A DNA stretch of 64,000 nt from Celoporthe dispersa. Its lineage: Eukaryota; Ascomycota; Sordariomycetes; Diaporthales; Cryphonectriaceae. A program made the translations under genes and the position numbers. Below the pieces are notes generated by a model. The model saw only the letters and a program-made list of their open reading frames with translations. It was not told the origin of the DNA and did not search any database. How positions within the stretch are numbered: the stretch's first letter is position 1; each line of letters starts with the position of its first letter. Shown piece by piece: positions 1 through 11,851 of the stretch. The DNA lies in NCBI GenBank assembly GCA_016584495.1, contig WAID01000003.1:4898001-4962000 (forward strand). Reading direction: 5' to 3'.

Positions 1-897
1 CCCTCTCAGGCTTATTCGCAGATTGATGATGACGAAGAGGCCTTTTTTCTTTCTCTCTTTCAATGCCTCTGGTTTGAGTCTTCCTGGGCATGCAATTGCA
101 CATATGCCAGATCCGCAAAGTTCTGTGGCCTGTGTGGATTTTCAAAAAATAGCCCAAGAATCGCTCGACGGGGAAAGCTGTGGTTGTGTAGTTGTTGACC
201 GCGTGTCACCACCCCCTTGCGTGGGCGGCATGGTTTAGAGGTGACAGGGGCTGAGAAGCATTGTGCCAGGGGCTCACAATACATACCAAGCACTATAGTG
301 GTACTATGGTATAAAGGCGGTGGTGCTTAGCTGCAGGCAAGCTCCCGCCGTGGATCCCATCAACTGGAACTTTTGGTCTCGGCCAGGTTCACCACCTCCC
401 TTTCTTCAACCGCCACCAACATACTCAACATTGCAGATGATGATTCAAGAGGCCTCAGACGTGTCCTATTTCTCTTTATGAAACCATCTAACTTTTTTTT
501 TTTAAAAATATATATATGTATATATATGTATGTATATATATAGGAATTATAATGCTGACCCTGCATTAATACAAGTTCATCTTTGCAGCACGTTCAATAT
601 CCTTTCTTATTTAATTTCTACACGCGTTTCCTTCTCATCATACACATACATTGTCTCATCAAGCCTTGAAGCAAAACCCTCTCTAGCCAGCCATTAATCC
701 TGAAGCAATGCATGAGACGCTATGATGACATACCGACTCCAGCGATGAAAGGCCCCCCGTCCGTCCACTGTTGCTCTATTTTGACAACCAAAAAGACCGA
801 CTGGCCCAAGTATACATATATGTATATACCCACGAAGCAAGAGACATCATTGCGCCGCCCCCGCCCCGCCCCCACGGAGGCTGTAGGGAGGGAGAGA
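1..897. other. Intergenic region downstream of AKR1
   Basis: No coding region with protein-like composition is visible. The interval holds T/A-rich DNA and a degenerate TA/TG microsatellite at about 507-542. The part next to 897 is the presumed 3' UTR and terminator region of AKR1. Confidence 0.6.
507..542. repeat. Degenerate (TA/TG)n microsatellite
   Basis: A run of alternating TA and TG dinucleotides directly follows a poly-T/poly-A junction. It is ordinary simple-sequence DNA in an intergenic spacer. Confidence 0.85.
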
Positions 898-3373
898 TCA
901 CACCTCCTCGCCAGCAACAGCCTCGTACGCACCTCTCCGGTCGCTGCCACGACCCGTCATCTGCATCAGGCTCGGGGCCTCGTACATTTCCGTATAGTTG
1001 ACCACCTGGCCGTCCAGCATCGCGGTGCCGTTCTCGCGCTGCTTGAACACGGGCGCAGGGTCGCACCAGAAATCCTTGCAGTTCGTAAGGCACCCCTTGC
1101 TGTAGGGGTTCTTCCCCTTCTTTCTCCTGGTGTTGCCGCCTGCGGCAGCGCCACGGCCTGTCGCGGTCTCGATGAATGCGTCGACCCCGAGCAGCTTGCT
1201 CATCGTCTTGAGGGCGCCGCCGCCGCCATGCTTATGGCCATGTCCATGTCCGGCGCTGGCATCGGGTTGGGCCGACGACCCGGACGGGGGCAGGCTTCCA
1301 GGGTCCAGAGGTGCGCCGGTCGAGGTGAAGGCGGAGGTGAGAGAGCTGGCAGCGGCCGGGTTCACGCCAAACATGTTCTCGTACGTCGTCATGGCTTTTG
1401 CGACCTGGACAAACTGTACAAAGAGCAGCATGCCGACCCAGGTCAGCTGCAGGTTCGCCCATATCGTGACGAGCAGGGTGAAGGTGTCAGCGTTGACAAT
1501 CTGACAGATGTCAGGCCCAAATATGCTGCACTCTTTAGATGCAGTGGGTGTGACGGCGGTGTAGTAATTATATACGACAAGGTCCAGGCTCAAGATGCCC
1601 AGCGTAAGATTGATGAGGTAGAGGAAGAAATGTCTGTGGTTGTTGACACCGACGCAGTTGTACACCCATGGGCAGTGACTACAGCCGCGAATTAGTCACA
1701 TGTCAAATAAATAGTAGGCTTGCGGGGGAGGGAAAAAAAAAAAACCAAAAAAAAACCACCTACTGGTCGTGTCGTGCAACACAGCGCTGGCATCTCCGGC
1801 AGTGCTTGCTTCGCAGAGGCGTCCGGATCATGCACTGGACGCAGAAGTTGGCCTCGTCGTACTTCCAGAGGCTGATCAGCTCGTCGATGACAATTTTCTG
1901 CTCTGCAATGCCGTTCATCTTCGGCACGAAGCCGGGATCGTGGACCATGCACAGGTAGTAGAACCAAGCACACATGCCATAGAATACCGCAAAGCACAGA
2001 TTCATGAAGAACTGCCGGTGCTCGGCATCTGCACACACAAGTCAGACAATATTCTCCCATCCCATGAGATATGAAGGACGGCTTACCAGCTCGGAACGTT
2101 GTGCTGGGCAGGACCGCAAAGAACCAGGTCGCACCGACCAGAAACAAAGATGCCGAGAAGATGCCAGCCATACAGGGCTTTGGTATACAAGTCAGCAGAG
2201 CGACCTCGGGTCCTAAAGGTAGGAGGCATACATACCGTCCGCGTGAACTGCCTCATATCAGCCGGCGCATACGTGAGGACATGCTTTGCGACGGACTGCA
2301 GTCCATATGCCATAGCCAATGCAAGCGGGAAGCCGAAGATGGCCGGGAATTTGGACAGGGTCCATATCATGCTCCAGAGGATCAACAAGGGCCACAAGAA
2401 TGTGAACTTTGTAACAAACTCCTTTTTGTTCTTGAGGAGGTAGCTGGCCCCGGGGAAGGTCGGCGTGATTGCATGCCCATCATCATCATAGCCGCTCTCG
2501 GTGAGCGCCTTGCGCCATGCGGGGAGCGTGTTGAGCTCCTGGGCTGTGATCGCGGGCGTCTTGCCGGTATTTGTCTTGGCGAAGCGGTCCGCGCCGTACT
2601 CGATGAGCTTCTGGATACAGCCCGGGCTGCCCTTGACCAGCGCCCAGTGCAATGCCGTGAAGCCCTGCTCGTCCGTCGCGTGGACATTGGCGCCCCATCT
2701 CAGGTATAGGTCGACGCAGGCCGGGAATCCCTTATATGCCGCCCACATGAGCCCTGTGTGGCCGAAGCTGTCGAGGACGTCGACCGGGATGCCGGTATGG
2801 AGCAGCAGCGTCAGCAGGAGCACGTTGCCGTTGAAGGTACTCGTATGCAGCGTGTTGTATCCTTGCGCGTCTGTGATCAGCGGGTCGGCGCCATGCTGGA
2901 GGAGTAGGTGGACGGTATAGTAGTGGCATCGCTGGGCTGCCCACTGCAGCGCTGTGGCGACCGACTCTCCTCCCTTCTTGTTCATCTCGGCGCCCCTCTC
3001 GATCAGGAACTTGCACATGGCATACTGGTTGTTGATCGCAGCCCACTGCAGAAGGAAGACAGCAAAGGTCAGTTCAGCCCGGTCCCGCCCGGTGACGAAA
3101 CGTTGGTATGGCTAGACGTACGTGTAGTGCAGTGATGCCCTCGTCGTCGCAGTATGTCGCATCATACTCTTTGGTCTCGAACAGCTTCTCCATTGCTGCG
3201 ATATCTCCTATCCTTGCCATGTGCATGATGTCCATCTGCGGCTCGACGCCGTTGGCGTTGCCGTTACCAAGAGAACCCATTTCCACATCCGGGTTGACCT
3301 GAGGTTCTGCCTTGGTGCCTTTCGCGGGTGGCTGTATGGGCGCGCCCGAGCCCGGTCCCTCCTTGCTCGCCAT
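898..3373 (-). CDS. AKR1: Palmitoyltransferase AKR1 (ankyrin-repeat DHHC protein)
   Basis: Protein S-acyltransferase that attaches palmitate to cysteines of substrates at Golgi/endosomal membranes. Five exons: 3373-3122, 3045-2236, 2177-2087, 2028-1764, 1678-898; the sum is 2199 nt, giving 732 aa, near the usual family length. Residues about 55-290 are ankyrin repeats (motifs such as TALHWA and GYNTLHTSTFNG). Hydrophobic membrane segments follow at about 300-345, 356-378 and 390-412. The cysteine-rich DHHC domain has its D-H-H-C at about 472-475, then PWVYNCVG and two more membrane segments. The last intron interrupts the first His codon of DHHC. The tail is Gly/His-rich. The start is the only ATG that opens the conserved N-terminus. 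It is divergent from the SRP receptor gene. Confidence 0.95.
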
Positions 3374-4313
3374 GCCTGACAGATGTGTCGATCGACCTCA
3401 AATCCTTGTCTCTAGAAGGGGTAGTATGCGAGGAATAGTGCGTGGTGAGTGTTCGAGAGCGGTTCGAGCCTGGGAGGTGCAGGTGTCGAGATCCAAACTG
3501 GCGTAGGCGCCTTCAGCACAAGCTAGTCATACACGCAAAAAGAGGAAGACCACTGGACGGCCTGAGGCGTGCCACGAGGCTGTCGAAGGACACTGAGGAG
3601 TAGGGAATGGGTGGCACAAGAAGCGACTCCAGAAGGTGTAGCGACGAGACCGGTGAGCCAGGCGCTTTGCCGAAGGAACCGTTGTTGGAGAGGCAAGCAG
3701 CACAGCCATGATGATTTTAGTCCATCTACAGCGCTTGCCTGACGTGCTGACCAGGGGTGCCTGGGGGAGCCCCTGTAACGTTTTGGGTCTTGTTGGCGCA
3801 ACGTTGGGGCTGCCACCCGCTGGATTGTCTCTGGTCCTGGCGCCGCCCTTCTGGAAGCTTTGAAACCTTGATCGAGCTAAAACAGCACACCCCTGCCTGC
3901 TGTGTGCCCTGCTGCACCTTTTTCTCAACCACTGCAGCTGCAAGGGCCCGCTTTTCCTTTGGGAATCTCCATCCTCAACGTCGGACGCGGTCCACTGTCG
4001 AGAAATCTCCCGAGGAGACACGAACGTACGAGCCTCAGGTCACCCCACGAGGCCACGGCTATACGACACGGGGAGACTTCCTCTCTGCCTTTGGGCTATC
4101 TTTTCTTCATCGTGCTCGTCCCTCTCACATCGCCACGTCGCTCGCCACGTCGCTCGCCACACTGCTGGAGACGAGAGAGAAGGAGAGACAACAGAAGAAG
4201 AGAGAAAGAGAGGGTAGGAGAAGGAGGAGCCCGTCCACGAGAGGACACACATCTCAGCACGTCAAGCCGGCACAACCAAAGAGCGGCACCGCTCGTCTCC
4301 CCCGTCTTCAACC
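3374..4313. promoter_or_regulatory. Divergent intergenic region AKR1 / SRP receptor beta
   Basis: This 940 bp region lies between two divergent start codons and must contain both promoters and 5' UTRs. Just upstream of 4314 it is AG-rich, with a short direct repeat of the motif cgtcgctcgcca near 4136-4160. No coding sequence is supported here. Confidence 0.5.
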
Positions 4314-5192
4314 ATGGACCACTTCAAGCACTTTGTCGAGGTCATCATGACCCCCTCGGCGCCCGTCTTCATCATCGGCGGGCTCATCGTGCTCCTGATG
4401 CCCATCCTGATGCACTTCTGGTTCACCCAGTCTGCTACCTACACCGTCCTCCCGTCGGTCCTGCTCATGGGCCCCGCCGGCGGCGGCAAGACAACCCTCC
4501 ACACCCTCCTCGAGCGCCGCGCCTCCCCCTCCGAGACGCACACCTCGCAGACCTGGTCCTCGACCGAGCTCGCCATCGACGAGAGCCGCACCTCCTCGTA
4601 CCGCGACGACCTCGACGCCACGGGCGCCACCGCCGTGCGGTTCCTGATGGTCGACACCCCCGGCCACGGCAAGCTGCGGCACTACGCCTTTGGGCGGCTC
4701 ACCCCCGAAGGGACGCTGTCTACCAAGCTCAAGGCCGTGGTGTTCGTGGTCGACGCGGCCGCCATCTCGGAGCCCGACATCCTGGCCGACACCGCAGCCT
4801 ACCTGTACGACGTCCTCCTCCTACTGCAGAAGCGCATGGGGTCCACTAAGACGAGCAAGGCGCCCTATGCCATCCCGGTGCTGGTCGCGGCCAACAAGAC
4901 GGACCTGTTCACGGCGCTGCCGGCCAAGCTCGTCAAGGCCAGCCTCGAGAAGGAGCTGGGCAGGATACGGAGGACGAGGAGCAAGGGCCTGCTGGACTCG
5001 GGTGTGGGCGCGGACGACATTGGTGGTGGGACAGATGAGGCCGACGACTGGCTGGGCGAGTACGGCAGTGACGAGTTCAAGTTTAAGCAGATGCGGGAGT
5101 TTGATATTGACGTGGATGTGGAGGGTGGTGCTGTCCTGGGAGACAAGCCGAATGTGGATAGATGGTGGGCTTGGATCGGGAACAAGCTCTGA
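4314..5192 (+). CDS. SRP102: Signal recognition particle receptor subunit beta
   Basis: Membrane-anchored small GTPase that holds the SRP receptor alpha subunit at the ER for cotranslational targeting. Single exon of 292 aa, normal for fungal SR-beta. An N-terminal transmembrane segment lies at about 18-36. The G1/P-loop GPAGGGKTT is at 53-61, the G3 motif DTPGH at 114-118 and the G4 motif NKTD at 194-197. A low-complexity acidic and Gly-rich insert occurs at about 225-265 before a conserved W-rich C-terminus. The ATG opens directly on the conserved N-terminus, and no upstream in-frame start looks better. Confidence 0.93.
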   Translation: MDHFKHFVEVIMTPSAPVFIIGGLIVLLMPILMHFWFTQSATYTVLPSVLLMGPAGGGKTTLHTLLERRASPSETHTSQTWSSTELAIDESRTSSYRDDLDATGATAVRFLMVDTPGHGKLRHYAFGRLTPEGTLSTKLKAVVFVVDAAAISEPDILADTAAYLYDVLLLLQKRMGSTKTSKAPYAIPVLVAANKTDLFTALPAKLVKASLEKELGRIRRTRSKGLLDSGVGADDIGGGTDEADDWLGEYGSDEFKFKQMREFDIDVDVEGGAVLGDKPNVDRWWAWIGNKL

Positions 5193-5618
5193 ACTCCTCT
5201 CTTGCAAGCCACTGGAAGCCATGGGGGTGCTGGCCTACTAAGCGTCCATATCAATAATGATAATTCAATCAAACGTCTCGCTGTAACTCTCTCTCTCTCT
5301 CTCTCCATATAGGTATGGGTGGCTGGCGTGAATTGGTAATATCGTGTAGAGATCCTCACGAGAAGAAGTGCATGCCCGCTCCGCTCTGTTGATATTCCAT
5401 GCATGGTTGAATCTATTTTGGTTCTGAGCCCCGAAGCCCATAGATGTTGAGTCTATGCCTCTACTATATCAATCTGACAACCCTCGAGGGGCCTGCGCTG
5501 TCTCTCAAAAACAAGATCATGAAGAAACCCCTTGCGCCCTATCCAAAAAAGGGGCGAAAAAAATGAATAAACAAAACGCCACTCGATGCAAAGATATCCA
5601 AGCCATGAGGCGCCTTGC
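5193..5618. other. Convergent spacer between SRP102 and CBS
   Basis: A 426 bp tail-to-tail spacer with a short CT run at about 5287-5306 and an A-rich stretch near 5545-5575. It presumably contains the two 3' UTRs and polyadenylation sites. No gene is seen. Confidence 0.6.
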
Positions 5619-7386
5619 TCAGTTGGGCGTCCCCGTCCCCGAAGAAGAGCGCTTGCTCTCCGCCATCATGTGCGTCAGCAGATCCACCTTGGTCACGACG
5701 GCAACAGGCTTCTTGCCCTCGCCGTCACCCTTCCTGTCCGTCACGACCGCGGCGCTGTTGTACTCGAGGAACTTGCTCAGCACAGTCAGCGGCGTGTCCA
5801 GGGTGATCTCGACAAAGTGCCTCTTCTTCCTGCTCTTGCTCGCGGCCTCCTCGGCCGTGAGGACGTCGCGAGGGTCTGTGACCACCTCGTCGATCTTGCC
5901 AAAGTCAAACATGACGTCGCTGACGGGGCTGGTGGCGCTGGCCCGGCCGCGCGAGATGTACGACAGGAGGTTGCCCAGGGTGACGAGACCGACGAGCCGC
6001 CCGCCGGTGGGCGACAGCACGGGGAGCTGGTCGAAGCCCTTGTCGCGCATGGCCTCGATGGCCTCGGAGCACAGCTGCGTGCTGAGCACGCTGGTGACAG
6101 GCTTGAGGCGGAGGGAGCGGATCGTCTCGCCGCCGTACGGGTCGCTGGCGCGGCGCTTCTTCTGTGCCGCGGCCGCCTCGACCTCGGCGCCGTTGACGGG
6201 CGGCAGCAGGTCGTTGGCGGCGAGCCAGTCGTCGTCGGCAAACTTGGAGAGGTAACTCCTGATGCTATCCGGGAGGACGACCACGACGGTGTCATCCTCG
6301 CCCAGGCCCAAGTCCTTCACGGCGCGCACCATGGCGGCCATTGCGGAGCCCGAGGACCCGCCGACCAGCAGGCCCTCCTCGGCGATCAGCCTGCGCGCGA
6401 GCATGAACGACTCGCGGTCGTCCGTCTTGTACCACTTGTCCACAATCTGGCGGTCCAGCACGTCCGGGATGAAGTCGTACCCGATGCCCTCCACCTTGTA
6501 CGGGATGTTGGCCAGCTCGCCCTGGTTCAGGCTCTCCGGCAGGGCAAGGATACTGCCGAATGGGTCCGCAGCGATGATCTTGACAGCCGCGTTGTGCTTC
6601 CTGATGCCCTTGGCGATGCCGCTGACCGTACCGCCCGTCCCTGCACCGGCCACGATGGCCGTCACGGTGCCGTTCGTCTGCTCCCAGATCTCCTCGGCGG
6701 TGCCGAACTCGTGCGCCCGCGGGTTGTCGACGTTGGTATACTGGTCGAGGATGTGTGCCCGGGGGATCTCCTTCTGCAGCCGGCGCGCGACGCCAATGTG
6801 CGACTCGGGGCTGTCCCAGGCGGCCTGGGTCGGCGTGCGGATGATGGTGGCACCGAGGGCACGCAGCACCGAGACCTTCTCGGCGGACATCTTCTCGGGA
6901 AGCGTGATGATCGTCTTGTAGCCCTTGATGGCGCCCACGAGCGCCAGTCCGATTCCGCTGTCATGTATGAAGGCGGTCAGCACCATTCCTCTTGGGTACA
7001 ATAATACTTGGAGTCTACCCTCCTTTTTCTGGTTCTTTACCCCTTTCTTGAGGAGGAAAGAAAAAGAAAGAAAAGAAAAGCAATGGCAGCAGAGAGTTGA
7101 CTTACGTATTTCCACTGGTCGGCTCTATCAGTGTATCACCGGGTCTGATCCTGCCGCTCTTCTCTGCCTCCTCGATCATCCTGAGGGCTATCCGATCCTT
7201 GACACTACCGCCGGCGTTGAACAGCTCAACCTTTGCGTAGACCTTGGCCTTGATCCCGAGCGACTGGGGAATCTTGTTCAGCCGGACGAGCGGTGTGTGG
7301 CCGATCAGCTTAGTAGCATCGACGGCGCCTATCTCGCCGGCGCCGTGCACTCCATTGGTGGACGGGGTTCCATTCGTTGTTGCCAT
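5619..7386 (-). CDS. CYS4: Cystathionine beta-synthase
   Basis: PLP enzyme that condenses serine and homocysteine to cystathionine, the first step of transsulfuration. Two exons, 7386-7106 and 6957-5619 (intron 148 nt), 1620 nt, 539 aa. The PLP lysine is in GGSVKDR (about K63). The substrate loop SGNTG spans the splice junction at about 91-95, GTGGT binds the PLP phosphate, and GGSSGS occurs further on. A charged linker leads to a C-terminal Bateman module with two CBS motifs at about 370-525. There is no N-terminal heme-binding extension, as in yeast CBS and unlike the animal enzyme. The ATG at 7386 starts a low-complexity Thr/Asn/Gly leader. The distinction from cysteine synthase rests on the CBS-domain tail. 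Confidence 0.94.
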
Positions 7387-8734
7387 CTCGGCGGCGGCGT
7401 CGTCGTAGGACAAAAGCACAGTCGAGGGTCGAGGTCGAGGTCGGTGCTGCGGTGTCAAGAGTCGAGGGAAGGACGATAAATGTGATGCCCTCTGTTTCGC
7501 TCTCTCTTTCACTCGTGGTAGTTGGAGTGCCTAAGACGTACAAGGAAAGAGCAGAGGAAAGAGGCGGAGAGCGTCCAAGAGCACATTGAACGGGCAGCTA
7601 GTCAGCGAATGGCGCTTTTTACATAACGAAAAAGAAGGATCTGAGGCGGTAAAGAGGAAGAAATATGGCTTGACAGCACACGCCACCATCAACCCGCTGT
7701 GAGGCGGCTAGCAACGGGAGTGACATGACATGAGCCCCCCAAAAAATCATAACGACGGATCTTGGACTATCTCGATTGGGCAGGCCGGTGGTAGTCTTTG
7801 TCGCAAAATTCAACGACGAATTTTCTGCTCGGCTAGGAACTAGTTGCGTGATCCATCTGAAGAGGCTCATCATTCACGACCTGCCTCTCGGAGCTGTCAT
7901 GAGATCCAAAAGAGACACAATGTGACTAAATCGTTCGTAAAAGGTTGTCCGGATTTTTTCGAGGAAACCCTCGGGACCTGCATTGCGGCGCATGTGAAGA
8001 AAACCACGATATGGTGAAGTGGACACAAAATGCGTAGATCAACCTGGCAGTCCAGTCTATAGTCACAGTGCATGCACTCGGAAACCAAAAAAGAGTATTG
8101 GACCATACCCCGTAGCACAGAATCATTCATACTACAGACTGCGTGCCTCGTAATCTTGCCTATCCTATCACAATGAGTTGGGAAGGCTGTCTGGTTCTAA
8201 TGTGGGTCGAATCTGACTTTGCCATCAAGTGTTCGTGGAAGAAGTCCCTACTAGGCTCAAGGAAGATTTCTGTAGTCGCTGGCTTTTAGAACATGCTCAT
8301 AAGTTGTTGAAAACACCGAGGAATGCCCATCCTTTGCTGACTGACCACTGGGTCGTTGACAAAAGGCTTCACGGCCCTGTGCCCCGTAACACGGTACATC
8401 TTGGGGCCCAGGAGCCGGCTGTCATTCATAGAAGACACTCTGGAAAATCGATAAAGTCGGATCGGAATCGTGCGAAGATTTTTGATTTTTTTCCGGCTGA
8501 TGCTAACCCGCACTACGCCAACATAGCCATCGCAGGACCGAATCGACTCGAGGCCGCAGGGCCGCCTTCTCGCGGGACGGAACACTCTCCTTTCAATTCA
8601 TTCCATTCATCTACCCTCCCAAAGGTATTGGAGTAGCTGTGCGTGCCTGTCCTTTTTCCCGCAAGACACCAAAAGCAAGACCGTATCCCATGCATTCGCC
8701 GAGGAGAAAAACGAGAACAACCGCCGTAGACCGC
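7387..8734. other. Intergenic region CBS 5' side / RPL32 3' side
   Basis: About 1.35 kb. The part next to 7387 is the CBS promoter and 5' UTR. The rest contains only short open frames without protein-like composition, and I see no RNA gene or mobile element. Confidence 0.5.
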
Positions 8735-9571
8735 TTACACCTCGGTGGTGACCTTGGCCTTGGGGTTGGTGACCTTGACGCCCAGCTGCTTCGCGCGGGC
8801 GATGATGGTAACACGCTTTCTGGACGAGACGTTGTGGGCGATCCTGTTATCAAACCAGTCAGCATCTCCTTCTTCCTTAGTCCACGAGGCCTATCCTCCC
8901 TCTGGAAGTCGAGTCGGTGACGAATCATAAGACATACTCAGCGGCATAGGTGCGGTTGTGCATCAGCAGCAGCTCAACGTCCTTGGTGTTGCTGACGAGG
9001 AAGGCCTTGTGGCCGGAGGGCATCATGTGGCGAGTCTTCTTGTTGGAGCCATAGCCGATCTGCATATATTGGAAATCACGACTGGTCAGTCTCCTGCTCA
9101 TTTAATTCGCTGCGGGATTCTAATGTAGCCGAGCCGAGCTCGTGGCACCCTCGAAGAGCGTTCTTGATCATCGTTCTTCGGGAAGACGTACCGAGGGCAT
9201 GGCAATGTTGCCCCTGAAGCGACGGCGGACACGGTTGTCAATACCCTTGGGCTTGCGCCATGATCGGTCAAGGCACTTGAACCGGTCACTCTGGTGACGG
9301 TTGAAGAGCTTGGTGCCTAGAAACAGACGTGCTCGTCAATATTTTTGCCCCACTATCCATGCATATGTAAATTGATGGTCGCGAGTAGGATTAGCGGCAT
9401 GACGACGACGACGACGATAGAGATCTCGAATTGGCTCGAGATTGATCGTGTTCGTTGTCGTCGTCAATGTCGTTGTGAGGAGGTTCGTGGTTGGGGGGGA
9501 GGAACTTTTTCTTCGATCGCTGGGTACATACGCTTCTTGACGATGGGAACGTGCTTCTTTGCGGCAACCAT
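8735..9571 (-). CDS. RPL32: 60S ribosomal protein eL32
   Basis: Structural protein of the cytosolic large ribosomal subunit. Four exons: 9571-9532, 9316-9192, 9059-8938, 8843-8735; the total is 396 nt, 131 aa, matching the family (about 130 aa). The conserved blocks are RTKLFNRHQSDRFK, WRKPKGIDNRVRR, IGYGSNKKTRHMMPSG, LLMHNRTYAAEIAHNVS and RAKQLGVKVTNPKAK. The first exon encodes only 13 full codons, so simple ORF searching misses the gene. Introns are 215, 132 and 94 nt. All four junctions keep frame and use GT-AG. Confidence 0.96.
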
Positions 9572-10371
9572 CTTGGGTGATTGTCAGTATTACAACAAAA
9601 AGGGTGTCAAGATGGAAATATCGAGGGCACGAGCAATATTTCGACGTACCTTGACTGGTTTCGATGCGGTTGCTGGGGGTGGCGGTTAGTGAGGAAAAGA
9701 AGGGACGTCTTCGATTGAGATCCGGCTGGGGGCAGGTTGGGAAGTTTTCGCGGCGAAATGCCAGTGCGAGATCGAAAAATTGCACTAGCCACACCACCGC
9801 CACAAAGTCACGTGGACGGGATTGGAGAGCCTCTAGCTTCTCGGCAGGACGATAGTAATGTCGATTTAAGTCTCCTCTCAGAATAATTCGAGAACTGGAA
9901 TTTCCAAATTTTTATCTGATTTGCATTGACTGAGTATGAGTTCTTTACACAAATGGTAACTTTGAATTTCCTATCCGAGTGCAGGTTTTTTCTCGTTGGT
10001 ATTCTGTCCAGCCTACTGCGGCGTACTTTTCATGGTCAAAAGCTGCTGCCCCTGCCAGGTAAGACGGACGAACAAAACCTAAGAGTTCCCTGAGCCTACT
10101 TACCCATGCACAACCGCACATGCCATGTGCGAAAAGTCGAGAGTCCAGGAAGAGTACCGCTGCAGGATTGACAGAGTTTGCTGTGGAGAGAACCAAGTGT
10201 CATTGAGAACGTTGATGCCGCCCATTTCTTCCAGGTCTATCAGATCAAATGCCAGTAATCCCAATAAGGAGATGCAATCAAAAAAAACTATCCTATGGGC
10301 TTATCGCAAGGATGCCTGATCGTGCTGTAGCCTTCATAATCGTGACAAGTCTTTCGGATCGCGGAACGCCT
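9572..10371. other. Intergenic region RPL32 5' side / YDJ1 3' side
   Basis: About 800 bp. The proximal part must hold the RPL32 promoter, and possibly a 5' UTR intron that I cannot place with confidence. No further gene is seen. Confidence 0.5.
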
Positions 10372-11851
10372 CTACTGCGTGGCACACTGAGTGGTCCCCT
10401 CTTCAGCGTCGTCCATATCTTCCCAGTCGCCTCCTCCGAATCGTGGATCTCCTGAGTGGGCGCCCATCTGTGAACATGTTAATTACTATGCTTGGAAGGG
10501 GGGGGGGGATCGCAAGTCTGTCCCACGGGGCTGTACTTGCCTCCTCAAGATCGGCGTCTTCCTCGTACTCCACCTCATCGATCTCATCTGCCTCGATTGC
10601 AGGCGCAGGTTGTGGAAGCAGCTTCTGCAGAGCTTCGTACGACGCATCATCGCTGAGCCAGTCGTTCTCGGGAAATTCAATCTTTGCGACGAGGTAGAGA
10701 TCGCCCTTGGCATCGCCCCTCTTCACCGGCATACCCTCACCCTCCACCTTGATCACATCGCCCGGCCGCAGAATCTTGCCACGAGGGTACTCGATGTGGA
10801 TACCACGCCCGTCGAGGTGCTTCAGGACGACTCTTGAGAAGCCAGACAGCGACTCGGCCAGGGTGACGTTCAGTTCTGCGGACAGGTCGGCTCCGACGCG
10901 CGAGAACACATCGTGAGGCTCCTCTATCAGCGTGAAGATGATGTCGCCCGGTGTCTGATCAGGGAACTGGTCCGCCTCGCCTTCCAGTGCGATCTTCTCG
11001 CCCTGCATGGCACCACGCGGGATGTAGATCTCGATGGGCTTGATCTCGTCATTGATGCGCTTGCCCTTGCACTTTTTGCACCGGTCCTTCTCCTTGTAGT
11101 ACATGCCGGTACCCTGACAGTGATCGCACTGCACGTGTGCGCGGCGGACCATACCGGGACCGATCTGTTGGAAAGCTTCCTGGAAACCATTGCCCTTGCA
11201 GCGGTCGCACGTCTGCGGCTTGACCTTCTCCTTGGCGCCGGTGCCCTTGCACGTGGAGCATATGACCTTCTTGTTGGCCGAGAACTTGACCGTCTTGCCC
11301 TTGTACAGCTCTTCCAGCGTCACCTTGTACTGCTGCTCCTCGTCGGGACCGCGACGGGGCCGTCTGGGCCCGCCAGGCCCACCACCGCCCACGTCCATGC
11401 CGAACATCTGCGCAAGGATATCGTTCAGGTCAACGCCGGCACCTCCGGGCCCTCCGCCGCGGGAAGGGTCGAAGGCTGCCATGCCGTATTGGTCGTACGC
11501 TTCACGCTTCTCTTCATCGCGGAGGATCTCGTAGGCCTGGGTGGCAGCCTTGAACTTGGCTTCGGCTTCTTCACGGCGATCTTCTGGGACCTTGTCTGGG
11601 TGGTGTTGCAGGGCGGCCTGGGAAGACAGGCTGTGAGCGTGGTGTTCCTTCGTGTATAGGGCTTGCTGTGGGGAGGGAGTTATCTGCGCACCTTTCTGTA
11701 GGCCTTCTTGATCTCATCTGGAGTTGCGCTCTTGTCCACGCCGAGCAGCTCTGTGTCGGGTCAGTTAATCCTCCTAAGGACCAGCGCCATCCTGGATAGC
11801 CTTACCATAGAGATCAGTATCCCCTGCGCCTGTCGGCCCGTCGCTATCCAT
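10372..11851 (-). CDS. YDJ1: Type I (class A) DnaJ / Hsp40 co-chaperone, Ydj1 family
   Basis: Stimulates Hsp70 ATPase and helps protein folding and organelle import in the cytosol. Exons 11851-11806, 11750-11692, 11617-10541 and 10467-10372 give 1278 nt, 425 aa. J domain at about 15-80 with HPD at 41-43, then a Gly-rich region. Four zinc-finger repeats follow (CSTCKGTG, CDRCKGNG, CDHCQGTG, CKKCKGKR), then the C-terminal substrate domains. The last intron (10540-10468) begins GCAAGT and ends ACAG, so it is a GC-AG intron. Only this splice puts the last exon in the frame that ends CATQ, a farnesylation (CaaX) box comparable to CASQ of yeast Ydj1. Using the nearest GT instead gives an Arg-rich unrelated tail. 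Confidence 0.94.

Noticed and set aside
712..1695. A 327-codon open frame antisense to the last exon of AKR1.
   Set aside because: The opposite strand encodes the DHHC-containing exon, so this is a GC-bias shadow.
5586..7004. A 472-codon open frame antisense to CBS.
   Set aside because: It is the mirror of a GC-rich real gene, is rich in His, Gly, Leu, Arg and Val, and shows no domain.
8229..8636. A 135-codon open frame in the spacer between CBS and RPL32.
   Set aside because: It has no recognisable motif, and its composition is indistinguishable from the spacer. A comparison with nearby 7897-8130 did not reveal a convincing repeat.
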